NCBI GenBank assembly: GCA_001949185.1 | Contig: BDGG01000005.1 | Coordinates: 1-64,000 of the forward strand | DNA: 64,000 bases | Reading direction: 5' to 3' | From: Ramazzottius varieornatus | Lineage: Eukaryota; Tardigrada; Eutardigrada; Parachela; Ramazzottiidae | In this document: piece after piece, positions 12,894 to 24,000 of the stretch | How positions within the stretch are numbered: the stretch's first letter is position 1 | Layout of the letters: each line of letters opens with the position of its first letter | Translations under genes and position numbers: made by a program | Notes under the pieces: model-generated | Databases searched by the model: none | What the model was told of the DNA's origin: nothing | The model's input: the letters and a program-made list of their open reading frames with translations, nothing else

Positions 12894-13970
12894 AGTATGG
12901 ACGCCGAGGATCTTCGAAAAGCCGAGCAGCATCAGCAGGAGAATGGAGAAGCTGGAAGAAATGGTCGTGGGCAGGGAAACGCCATACATCCCCCGTGTAC
13001 CAGTCTAACCATCGTCTGCTCCTTTCTTGACAACCTGTTGCAGATGGATGCAGATCCCAGTCCTACAGGTAGGCCAGTTTACAGAGCAATGCTTCCATCC
13101 TTGGGGACTTGCCGTTGAGCAACACGTTTATCTGTCTATAGAGGATGACTTGGGTCTGCTGCGAAAGAACCCCTTTGACTCTGCCAGGATCGCGAATGCT
13201 CTGCTCTTTCTGTGGAGGAACAAGGACCCTCCTACAGCGAAGGAGATGTTGGATCGAGTGAACTCTACCTGTTGTTCCCACGACCATCTGCGTAGTGTGA
13301 TTGAGGCTGCAATTGACTCAAAGATTACAGCTTTTAGGGATGTATGCAGGACGGTGATGCAAAAAGAAGTGCAGCCGAACACCACGACAGAAGGACGTTC
13401 TCAGTAAGCAAGAGATATCCATAACACATTCATTACTGCTTAGGTCTAGAGCCGAGAGCGAGATGCTCATGGTTGTATTTTAGGGACCCGTTGCTAGTTA
13501 CTTTGCAGAAGAAAACTGCCAGGATAGCGGAAAAGAAGGAGCAAGTTGTACGTCTTCTGCAGCAGAAACGCCAAATCGTTGCCGAGACCGAAGCAACTTT
13601 GCTGTCCGCTGCGAAGAAGCTGGAAGCGGCAGCGCACGGACTGTTAGACGAGAACAGCGTTGAAGAACAAAGGTACGATCAGCTAATGAATACGTGCATT
13701 GATGTTGTGGACCACCAGTTGGAGGTTTTCAAAATGGAAGCAAAGTTGAAGTACTACACGACTGACAAAATTGATCAACTACGGGAGCAAAAGATCAGGC
13801 TTGGAGCAGTGAGGTCCCAGTTAGAGCTGAATGTATCGGCTTTGGAGGTAAAGAAGAAAGAGTATGAATCGTTGGGACCTGAGTTTAGAAAGATAGCTAA
13901 AGACTACGGTAACATCCTTCGCGAGATCGAGGTTGAAAACAGAATACGATTAGCTTTCCCCAGTCCGTGA
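12894..13970 (+). CDS. HAUS4: HAUS augmin-like complex subunit 4-like coiled-coil protein
   Basis: The predicted protein has about 307 residues in three exons (12894-13068, 13142-13403, 13484-13970), all joining in phase. The N-terminal third is polar. It is followed by a LLRKNPFDSA segment and a long coiled coil. The C-terminus contains ESLGPEFRKIAKDYG, which resembles the end of augmin subunit 4 (LG-EF---VKEY pattern), and overall length is near the 363 residues of human HAUS4. Augmin recruits gamma-tubulin to spindle microtubules and promotes branching nucleation. Coiled coils match easily, so another spindle or kinetochore coiled-coil protein is possible. An in-frame ATG at 12843 would add 17 residues; I prefer the internal one because the added part is Cys/Ser-rich and unlike the family. 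Confidence 0.5.
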
Positions 13971-14343
13971 GCTGGGTGTTGGAACTTCTTTTCGACTTTG
14001 AATCGGTTCTTTGATCATTTCATCATTGTACCAGGTTATTACGGCATGTGTAGGTTAGTGATGCTGACACTGTAGTTGTAGCACTCGTACAGTCTTTTTT
14101 AAATGTTACGTTTTCTTTGCTTCCGCAGCTCCGCTCGAAGAGAGAGAATGTTTTGATCCAAAGGTTTCTCAACGACCTGAATTTCTTATCTGATGCGACG
14201 ATAACTGTGTTTGTGACCTGTGGGGAGTACGTGCGATAAAGCCGGCCAAATAAGTCGTTCTATGCCTGTTTTTCCTTTCCATAACGCCGACTGTATTATC
14301 CATTCACGATCAACTATTTGTCCAATTGTGACTTCGGTATGAA
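13971..14343 (+). other. intergenic, HAUS4-like to GNAT gene
   Basis: These 373 bp between two genes on the same strand hold the 3' end of one and the 5' region of the other. I see no repeat, RNA gene or coding exon. Confidence 0.5.
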
Positions 14344-15486
14344 ATGATAGTTCTGGAAGACGACCAGTTACCCGAGCTCGCTTCGGAGTTGGCGAATGAC
14401 TTCCCGTCGTCCCTATATGTGAGTGAATTTTCTAGAAATCTGCACGCTATAGTAGTATATACCTCACACGGTAACATTGATCTTGAATCTTCTGCATTCC
14501 AGGTACACAGTCTGGTGATCAAGAAGGCACGCGGAAAGCTTTCATGGCCAGGTATCAGCTTTGTGGTTGACAGGCTTCCGAACTCCACCGTTTGTGTCGC
14601 CCGAACCGATCCCGCCGCTGCCGAAAAAGTACTGTACCGACTGTGAATCCGTGATGGGGCTTTCACTTTGAATCGTACTAAGTATGTGCATCGTACTGAA
14701 GTTCTTGGCTTCACAGGGTTACCCTCCTTTCATAAATGGCTACGCTGTTTTCATCTATTCACGCGACAACGAGAAACTACGAGCGCTGTTGGACGAGCCG
14801 GCGCTGATCGACTGGAGCCAACGTGTGGGGTTCATCTGCATCCGCAAACCCGATGTTTCGAAGGTCGTGTACGACAAAATAGGCGCTATGGGCGGAACAA
14901 AAGCCAACTCTGAGGCGGATTTTTACGTGGACAGGGCGATGCTCGTTGGGTTCGACCTGACCAAGCTGCATCTCAAGTAAGGCTCTAGGGTCTGGCTTGT
15001 CGTCAGGTTGTTTTCTTCCCGACCGTGACATCCGTTGGCTGTTGCAGATATGAACTTCCGGAAGGACTTAGGTTGGGGAAGTTGAGCGTCGAGCACGCAC
15101 AACAGCTGTGCGAAGAGAAGAGATACGGTTACCTTCCTAATAACCATCTGTACTTCCGGTACGAGATCGAACACTTTCCGCATCGCGCCATCTTTGATGC
15201 CGACGGCAAACCCGTAGCCTACATTCTGTACCGGCCGGATGGCTGTCTGGGCGCCGGCTACGTGAACCCGGAACACCGCGGGAAAGGTCTGTTCAAGATT
15301 GTCTGCTACGAAGTGCTGAAGGAACTCCGAGACATGGGAGAAACTCATGGCTTTAGTGACATCACAACGGGAAACGTGGCTTCGTTGAAGGCCCACCTCG
15401 CTATCGGAGCCTGTGTTTATGAAAATTTCGAATGTGCTTTCATCGAATACGTTCCCAAAGTTGATAAATTGTACAATTATAAATAG
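14344..15486 (+). CDS. glycine N-acyltransferase-like GNAT protein
   Basis: The predicted protein has 299 residues in four exons (14344-14418, 14503-14628, 14717-14976, 15048-15486), close to the roughly 296 residues of vertebrate GLYAT. The C-terminal GNAT fold has the acetyl/acyl-CoA binding loop PEHRGKGLFK (R-x-x-G-x-G/A type), preceded by beta strands around AYILYRPDGCLGAGYVN. The N-terminal half (PFINGYAVFIYSRDN, WSQRVGFICI) matches the layout of GLYAT and FR47-like proteins. Family members conjugate acyl-CoA to glycine or a similar amine. The substrate cannot be read from the sequence. The gene converges with the SLC35F-like gene, with only about 96 bp between the two stop codons. Confidence 0.75.
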
Positions 15487-15582
15487 TAGTTGTACAGTCA
15501 GTGTGATCGTTTGTGCTCGAAGTATGTACACGATTGTGACACTACGAAAACGACATACATTTAGGAAATTGTCGCGAGTTCT

Positions 15583-18063
15583 TCAGAGCGGGTTAACCTG
15601 GGTCTCTGTGTCTTGGATAGGTAAGTTCTGATTTTCTAACAGGTCTTCGTCTGCTTCCATGACCGTTTCGTAAGGTGGAAGGATCGCCTTGCCACCCTGG
15701 TCGAAGGCCCGTGGGGTCTCCGCTGTCTTCTGAGCAAGTTCTGGGCTTGCTTGGCGTAGACGAAACAAAGATTCGTCGTCGGCTTTTTTCGGCCGGCGTC
15801 GAAGGTTGACCGATACGAGCTTGTCAGGCATGATCATTACAATGAAAGCGATCCCCAGGATGACTGTTCCGATGATCTGGAACGTCGAGATGGGAAGATC
15901 TCGGCCCCACGAGTCGACACCTACGAAGACGCCGCGGATTACTGACTGAAGGAATAGTTATATGGACGGCGGAAGTTGTCAGCGAACCGGTGTTGATTGT
16001 TAGGACGAGAAGGTCGCTGAGGCCCATGAAGAAACCGCTTGATATGGTTAGGCCGTAACCATACACAAGGGCGCTAACTGAAATGAGCGCAGGAAGTTAG
16101 CCAGACGAAAGTAACGACAACGATGGACAGAGCTTGTCCGGTTAGGGAATGGGGTCTTACAGCCGGTGCAAGACCAGGACACTATCAGCAGCGGAAACGG
16201 TATGTCAGACCAAGTCCAGTGTTCGACGCCGGTTACTTTGAGGATGATAGGAATTGGGAGATAAACTAGCGCGGTAAGTAAGTATACGCCCGACACCGCA
16301 AATGAAATCTGTCCTAAATCGCCTTTAGGAAAGGTTTTCTTGAACAACAGCTGCAAAATAAGACATTAGCAATAGATCAGCATATCGCAGCTTGAAAATG
16401 AACAGTTATGGCGGGAAAAAAAAACATTAACTTGGAAAGTGCTACGTACTCTACCTGATAACTTGATAGTGAGATATCGCTGACAAACATCATGGTAACG
16501 CCCAGTATCGTGCCTCCCGTCGGTTCGAACTGCAGTGCGTCATAAGAAACGAGAGCGACCCCGCCAAATGAGATGAACACAAAAAGGATCTGTGAAGTTA
16601 CTGTAAGTTATAATGACAGGTAAACTGGTAAATTAGACCCGGACGGCATAGCGCTGTCACAGTGCAACATCCCTTCGGGGTAGTCCTGTAATATCCAGTA
16701 CTGTAGTGCTCGCAGTTTATCGCGCACTCAACCACGTGAACAGTAAATAACGCCCGATCGGGGATTTTAGACGTTGTACTGCTTAATCAACAATCAATGA
16801 TTGGCCATCGGTTAAGACAAGTGTTATTCTGAAAAGTCAACTCAAATTGCTCATTTCCATCTGGAGCGTTTCCGGTATCTGCTCACTTTTCTCCGGTCCT
16901 CGCTTGCCCGGAATCTTTGCTTTGTGGAGCAAAAACATGAGGTTCCGTGAAGCTTATCAGCTGCTTATGGAACAGGTATCATTCGACTCACCACCAGCTG
17001 CGCATGGCTGATTCCGGAATTCCTGTAAGCTTCGCATGCTTTCTCCTCGATAATCCGCTCTCTTCATAGTTCCTCGAAGCTTTCTCCGCATCCTCATCGG
17101 CATAAATATACGGGTCCTAGCCATGACAATGTTTTCTACCTTCGGATCCAGTGAAAGAAACTGGAATTTGGACCGGATCGTTTTTCAAAATAACTGACGA
17201 CCCAATAAAGTCAATCAACTCACACCCTTCTGGCAACAGCTGATCTTGCCGGGCAAACCTGACTAATCACGTGGTTGAGTGCGCGATAAACTGCGAGCAC
17301 TACAGTATTTAACTATGGCTTTACTAACCTTAATAATAGATAGGGGATGTTTCAAGAACCACCATGTCATCAGGTAGGAGGTCGCCACAGCTGGAGTTGC
17401 AAGTGCCGAAGCGAGTGACGTCGTCAGGTTAGCTAACCCCAATGCGTATGAGACTTGGAGGATGATTGTCGTGACAATGGTTGGTGCAAACTTGATGAAG
17501 AGGATCTTCCATGTAATCTTCGGTCCGAGAACTAATGCACACCGCCTGCAAGCATATTGACCATAGCCATAATATTATATCACAGATTTTGAGTTCCACA
17601 TGAAGGATGAGAAGTCGTCACCTCCACGTCCGCCCCAGGTCCAGTTTCCTTCCGCGTATCAGCTTGATCGTAGTGTTGATCGTTATGTAAACCGGAAACG
17701 CCGCACCGCGGAAAAGGGTCTTGAAGAAGACAAATAGGAAGGGAGCGTGGAACTCTGTCGTCGTGCTGAGAAACGCGATGTTGGCCGTTTGTCCAGCTAC
17801 AACGGTCATGACCACATGAATCATGAGGAGGGTAACGGAAAGGAGCCATATCCAATTAGTCCGAGGTCGCACCGGAAGCACCACTGGTTCAATTCTATCC
17901 GTCAGTTTGCTTGCTCTGCCTGAAAGAACAACGCAAAGACCACCATCCGGGTGTCAGCCTACAGACTTCAGTACGTACATAATTATAACCACAGTTTCAA
18001 GTCAGGGAAATTACGTTGAACCAGTCCATCCACTTTTCCATCAGTCTCCGACTTCTTCTCCAT
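15583..18063 (-). CDS. SLC35F-like membrane transporter with an apparent frameshift
   Basis: Multi-pass membrane protein of the drug/metabolite transporter superfamily, most like SLC35F members. Exons 18063-18015, 17919-17622, 17545-17329, 16589-16455, 16350-16161 and 16077-15583 join in phase up to 15950. Hydrophobic helices include WIWLLSVTLLMIHVVMTVV, FVFISFGGVALVSYDAL and QIIGTVILGIAFIVMIM. GGVALVSYDAL and TGGTILGVTMMFVSDIS recall the repeat architecture of SLC35F3/F4. The cytoplasmic tail is charged and about 75 residues long. At 15942-15949 the minus strand has a tandem TCAG-TCAG. Removing one copy restores one reading frame (IPSVIRGVFVG) into the last helix; as written the frame shifts and stops at 15824. 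This is either an assembly error or a real disruption. Substrate unknown (thiamine or nucleotide sugar in relatives). Confidence 0.65.
16701..17305. mobile_element. TA-flanked inverted-repeat element (MITE), family A, long copy
   Basis: A 605-bp insertion in an SLC35F-like intron. TA at both edges looks like the target duplication. The ends CTGTAGTGCTCGCAGTTTAT and the matching right end form terminal inverted repeats of about 40 bp, running in to AACCACGTGA. The interior holds no intact transposase ORF. TA duplication and CTGTAGTGC termini fit a non-autonomous Tc1/mariner-type element. A shorter relative lies at 43175-43328. Confidence 0.75.
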
Positions 18064-18445
18064 GATCGCTTGATTGGGCACCAGTCTTAAGAGACCGTCA
18101 GGAGCTTTTGGTTGTTTGCAGAATTCTCGGAGCGCACGGGTATACCGTGCGCGGCGCGCATCTTCCTTCGGAACAACTCGAGCGGATTAAGCAAAGCTAC
18201 TGTTGTAGGTTTACTACCTGTTGCAAATTTGCCAAAACAAGACACCGGTAATCTCAGTTCGCAAGCGACGAAAGCCGTTGAGAATGCCTAAAGTGGATAA
18301 AACACGAGCCATCAAGACAGCATCGTGACAAATGACTGATATGACATTGTGTAAGTCGCGACCCGCCGGATAACGGCAAAACCTGGGCATTTCGATAACC
18401 GCTATAAACGAGCATAGACAACTATAGGGGGAAGGCCAGGCGATT
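18064..18445. other. intergenic, ACAD end to SLC35F-like start
   Basis: These 382 bp separate two minus-strand genes. The region should include the transporter promoter. I see no named motif or repeat. Confidence 0.45.
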
Positions 18446-20470
18446 TTAGTGTGACACTGTAGAGGACGCGGGTCGCTTTTTCGATTTTCCCGGAAGAATT
18501 CCCATGTACTTCGAGATGATCTGCAGCATGATTTCGTCGGTTCCTCCGGCGATGCTAAGCACTCTGGTGTCCCTGAAGAACCGGCTGACGAGAACTTCTT
18601 CCGTGAAGCCCATCCCTCCCCAGAATTGTAAGCACTTGTCAGCTACGACACGGCTCAACCTCCCGGCTTTCAGCTTGCACATGCTAGCGAACAACGTGAC
18701 GTTCTCTCCTTGAAGATAGTTGTCTGAAAAATTTACAGGGCACTCTTATCTCATGGAAATACCTGTGTAAGATTATCCCATCTCAAGTACACTGTATACT
18801 GTGCTTACAAACTGAACGATACACAAGCGCTCGTAGCGCCTCCACTTCCGTCTGTAGTTCAGCCAGTGTGAAATGGATAATCTGATTATTTATGACGGGA
18901 GAACCAAAAGCGGTTCTTTCTGAGCAGTATTTAGCAGTTTCTTTGATGATGCGATCCATTGCAACAAGAGCTGCAAAAGGGAATCTCTCAAAGTAACGCC
19001 CCTCTGGGGCTTTTGTTATCGAGAACATAACAATACGAACGAGGTCTTACAATACCTGATGCAGCACTCCATAACCGTTCTTCCTGAAACTGTTCCATCT
19101 GATACACAAACCCCATTCCGGGCTCTCCAATTAGGTGCTTCTGTGGTACTCTGACGTCCTCGAAGAAAATTTGAGCGGTATCCGAAGACCGGTTTCCTAG
19201 CTTGAGAATCTTTTTGGCGACGGTTACTCCTAGTAGAAAAGCAGCAGCTAAAGATTCGCGGAAGCAACACGATGAATATCGCGTGTGCGTACGAACTGCA
19301 GGGCCTACCTTTAGTCTTCATCGGAACGAGGATGAGTGACTTGTTTAGGTGCTTCGGTTTGTCCTGTTCGGTGTTGCAGAACAAACAAATCCAGTCTGCC
19401 TGCGCGCCATTCGTTATCCACATCTTGTGCCCGTTGATGACAAAATCGTCGCCATTCCGCACTGCGGTAGTTTTTGTACCTAAAAAACCAAGAGCTGTTG
19501 AGAGACAGATGTGGTACAAAAGGGCGATGAAAGCTTACTTGCAACATCAGACCCCGCTTCCACCTGGAAAAGACATGGCGAACCGTCACGACGAACCCAC
19601 ACAAGGAACCATGGCTGACATGCGAACCTTACCTCGCTGACGCCGACACAAGCCACCATGTCTCCTTTGATGGCCGGCTCCAGGAATGCTTTTTTTAGTT
19701 CATGGGTTCCATACATGTTAAATCAACACAGACTATTTCTCATTTATTACTGATGATGCGCACTCTTTCTGCGGTTAGGATAAAGTTATGGGTAAACGGA
19801 CATGCACAATTTTGGCAATGGAATTGCACAAACATACTGGATGATTACTCTACTTGCTAAATGCAGGTGTAGCCATATCCGTGTGAACTCCGAATGCGCT
19901 CGTCACACCTCCGGCATCAATACTTCCCAGTTCTTCTGCGAACGCCATATTGTAAGAGAAATCCAGATCCATGCCGCCGTATTCTGAAAAACCAGATGGA
20001 GAGGTTACTTTAGAGAACTTCCGGTCGTTGATGAATGTCTAAAGCATGTCAGTTCATATACCAGAGGGTCGATTCAGGCCTAGCAGACCAGCATCTCCGA
20101 ACTTCTTGAACACCTTATGCGCTGGAAACTGACCATCCGCTTCCCATTGATCCACAAATGGATTGACTTCCGTATCAATGAGCTGCAATGACACCATCAA
20201 TTAGATAATGGTTCTGTTGACCAGGTATACGCTGGAGAGCGACCGGAAGTAACAACAGTTGCTCACAGCGGATACCTTCTTGGCCAAGTTGCGAATCTCG
20301 TAATGCTGATCCGTGAAGATTCCATCAGTCTTGCTTTCCACGGAAATTCCGTGAGCCATTCGGGCCGAGCAAGCCTTCAGGTTGTGGAACAACGGAGTTA
20401 GCAGTTGTCGTACAGCGTGGATTCCGTTGCGCGAGGCCATCTTCGACGATACGATGCTGACGTTGGACAT
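18446..20470 (-). CDS. acyl-CoA dehydrogenase, ACAD6-like, mitochondrial
   Basis: FAD-dependent acyl-CoA dehydrogenase. The N-terminus (MASRNGIHAVRQLLTPLF, with an in-frame ATG ten codons earlier at 20470) is basic and amphipathic, as in a mitochondrial presequence. The core reads in order: NPFVDQWEADGQFPAHKVF, EYGGMDLDFSYNMAFAEELG, PAIKGDMVACVGVSE, NGHKMWITNGAQADW, EERLWSA, FGSPVINNQ, QFWGGMGFTEE and AGGTDEIM. The GGTDE segment lacks the usual Glu of medium-chain enzymes, while EERL is in the position of the catalytic Glu of isovaleryl-CoA and long-chain enzymes. It most resembles the poorly studied proteins named acyl-CoA dehydrogenase 6. The gene is spread over about nine exons and is head to head with UGGT. 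The physiological acyl-CoA is unknown. Confidence 0.8.
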
Positions 20471-21015
20471 GAATGACCGGTCGAATCGATTTCCTCCACA
20501 TGTACTGGCGACTCTGTAGGCTTCGGGTTCCGACTTACCAAGATCTCAGCAAGGACACTCGGGGGAACTGTGAAGAAAACGATGAAACGAAACACTGGCG
20601 TCACATTCATGACATGACACGCACTTCCCTAGATGACATGACAAAGCGACACAAACACACACTCACACACATTTCACCACGTCAACATACTCATTACTCA
20701 GCACGCTTCCAGATAGGCAGGCAATGATTATTATAATTTTCTTCGACGAATCTTCGTCCTTCTCTTCAAGAGTTCAGGTCACTTTCTACGTGTATTGATC
20801 TAGCTCTGCAGAAAGAGAAAAAGTCGGCGGAGTGCGGATCAGTGAAGAGCGCATATTGGAGCGAGATCCTGGCTCGTATTCTGTTATTTGGACTTCGGAC
20901 AAGCACATCGCATGGAACGCTGACGAAAAGGTATGACAGTACATTGGCTTATCGATTTATAACTCTAACCTGATCATGTTTTAGAGCTAGACGTCTGGAG
21001 AAAGCTTCCGCAGCC
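20471..21015. promoter_or_regulatory. ACAD/UGGT head-to-head intergenic region
   Basis: These 545 bp lie between diverging start codons. They contain a short CA-rich run near 20648-20672 (ACACAAACACACACTCACAC). No TATA box or other site stands out. Confidence 0.35.
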
Positions 21016-24000
21016 ATGGACAATACCTGGATGCTGCTGGTCTGCTTCGTAGTACTTGTATCGTGCTGCAGCTGCGCGGATGATGAGAGAGCCATCAAGC
21101 TCAAACCGGTGACTGCTGCCTTGCACACACAATGGGCGCAAACGCCGCTCATAATGGAAGCAGCTGAATTCTTCTACGATGAGAATCCAGGAATGTTCTG
21201 GAGTTTCGTGGATCGACTGCGGGACGTTATAGGGACTAAGTCGAGGACATGGACGGAGAAGGAGCAGCATGATGTGGCTATATCGATTGGTTTGCAGCTT
21301 CTGTCACCGGTGAAACAAAACTTCCTGACATTCGCCATGGCCCTGAGGTACTATTCTCCACGCATTGAGATGTACCGACAAATACTGCTTAGCGAAGTAA
21401 GCACGCCGAAGGGATGTAAAGACGTGCTGGTCGACTTCGGAGGAGGGTTAGTTTCTTGCGGAGTGAAAGAATTCGCGGATACCTTACAGACTTTCGACGC
21501 TTCAAAGACTTCAGACAGGTTAGTTTAGATTGTACTGTAAATCATACGGAAAGCTTGAGGCACCGTATATCGGTGTTTTGGTCTTTTCAGATGGACCTTT
21601 ATGTGTTTTCATTTGTTTATATTTTTTATTGATACAAGCAAATTTGGCAGATCTGCGTTATGTAGGAAGAATCCGAAAGTCATCTCGGTGGACCATCAGT
21701 ATCCCGGTTCTTCCTCATCAGCCACTACAGTTATGGTTTACGGTAACCTTCTGTCCCCTGTATTCTACCAGGTCCACGAGCTGATAATGTCGGAGAACAC
21801 CGACTTCCGGTTCGTGTTCCGGCATCACCTGGACGCAATTTCATCCTCGCACTACTCCAAGGTCCGCATTCCCGGTTATGGTGTTGAGCTGGCTATTAAA
21901 AGTACTGAATACAAAGCACAAGACGACAGAAAAATCAAAGAAGGAAAAGCCGGAGATCAAGCTAAGCCTGAGGAGGAAGCGGTCGACGACGAACTGGACA
22001 CTGACATTGAAGGATTTGACTTCGGGAAGCTGAAATCTCGGTTTCCCCAAAAGAAAGATCAGCTCGAACAGATGAAATCTTTCTTTCTGCAGAGCACTGG
22101 TACCGAACTGCAGCAGCTCAAAGCATGGCAGTTCCAAGACTTGAGCCTGCAGGCAGCAGAGAGGGCTCTGAAAGTGGCTGCCTTGCACACCGGTAGGTTC
22201 TCCACTTATTTGCGCTCAGGTTGCCAGTAGCTATAAGATGCATCGAATGAAGCTTTTCCTTCTGATACATTTCAAGCCTGCTCGGTTTGAGCATTGCTTA
22301 CGCCAAGCTTTTCGTGATGAATAGGGATAGGGATAAATAGGACAGTTTCTAGTACCTACATACACCGGTCCCTGGGTTCAACATGACACTGTATTGTGCA
22401 GGTGCATGTCGCATGGTTACGTTGGTTCCTCGACGGTCAACCTCCCATTTAATATATCATGTGCATACTAACTTGATGTTTTCTTTTCGTCGAAGGTTCG
22501 GCCACGGATGCTTTGAGGACAGTCCGAGACATCAGTCAGAACTTTCCTTCTCAAGCGCCCACCCTTCTCAGAATTCCAGTCCAAGAGCTTGTCAAGGCTG
22601 AAATCGAACGAAACCGCGAATACTTCGCGCACTACCACAATCTGGAACACGGTTCCGCCGCCCTCTTCATCAACGGTATCCAGTACGACACCGACCTTCT
22701 CGACACCTTCGCCCTCTTCGACAAACTCCGCGAAGAGAACCGTTTGATGGAAAGCCTTCATTCCTTCGGAATTCGCGGGTCGGACCTCTCAGCCGTCCTC
22801 GAACTCGACCTCCGCCCAACAGAAAGTGCCAAATACGGCGTGGACATTCGTCATCCCGCTGTGGTCTGGATTAACGATCTCGAGAAGGACAAACGTTATG
22901 CTGACTGGCCTTCAAGCCCCCGCGAGCTGATTCGACAGTCTTTCCCACCGACACTACTCAAACCTATAAGGAGGAACTTTTATAATTTGATACTTGTAGT
23001 CAATCCGGCCAATGTTTCTGATAGCAGAGATATTTTGAAGCTGACGGAATCGTTCTATGTGCATCGTCTACCGATCCGCATGGGTGTTATCTTCGTGACC
23101 AATTCCGATGCGAAAATCGATGGCACCACTGACGCTTCAGTAGCAATGTAATTTTGAAGAAATATTCGTTTCGAGAGATCTGGTCCTTTTTGGAAGTCTT
23201 TTTCTTACTCTTGTTTTTCATCAGTTTTTGTATAATATTGTTTTTGTTTGCAGATACAATTCATTCAAGCACATCACTGAGCAAAAGAACGGCGCGACGG
23301 CCTTATCCTTTCTGACGGACCTGTACACGAAGGCAGTGAAGGATGGGCAGGTGGTTGCTGATGAAGTTGTAAAGTACTTTAAGCAGAAATACCCTCAGGA
23401 GAATCCGGATGCGATTTTTGGACCAGACTCTGTCTACAATAGTGGCCGGAACGACGGACGACAGTTCATAGAGAAGCTCAACATTGGAGAACCACCGCTG
23501 GTCCTTCTGAACGGTGTGCAGCTGGATAAGTCTAAACTCACCGCTGACGAGTTCGAGAATGAGGTACTGCAAAACCTTGTCGGCGTGTACTCAGGTGAGT
23601 TTTGTAGCCAAAATTCGGAAGTTCTATTGTTCAGATGAGAATGAGAGGTCGAAAACAGAATAATTATTCACTATATCAAGTCATATTTTATCCATCTGCG
23701 TACATCGGTCTGCGGATTTACCATGCGGTTTCTGTATGCGGGTGGCTGAAAGCGGAACAGATTGTGGTTGTTCCATCTTCCAGCCACCTGCATACAGCTG
23801 AAGTTTGCTTCACACTGCACATGTGTCAGTAGTCAGGTGGTTGTAATGTGTGTAGATGTTGTTTACCCATTTGGGTATCCTGTGCAAAAATGTATTAAAT
23901 TCGTATTTTGCAGTGCTTCAGCGAGATGTAATGAGTGGGCAGCTGACCGACCACTCGAACGTCATTGAATACTTGATGGCCAAGCCGCACATCGTTCCTC

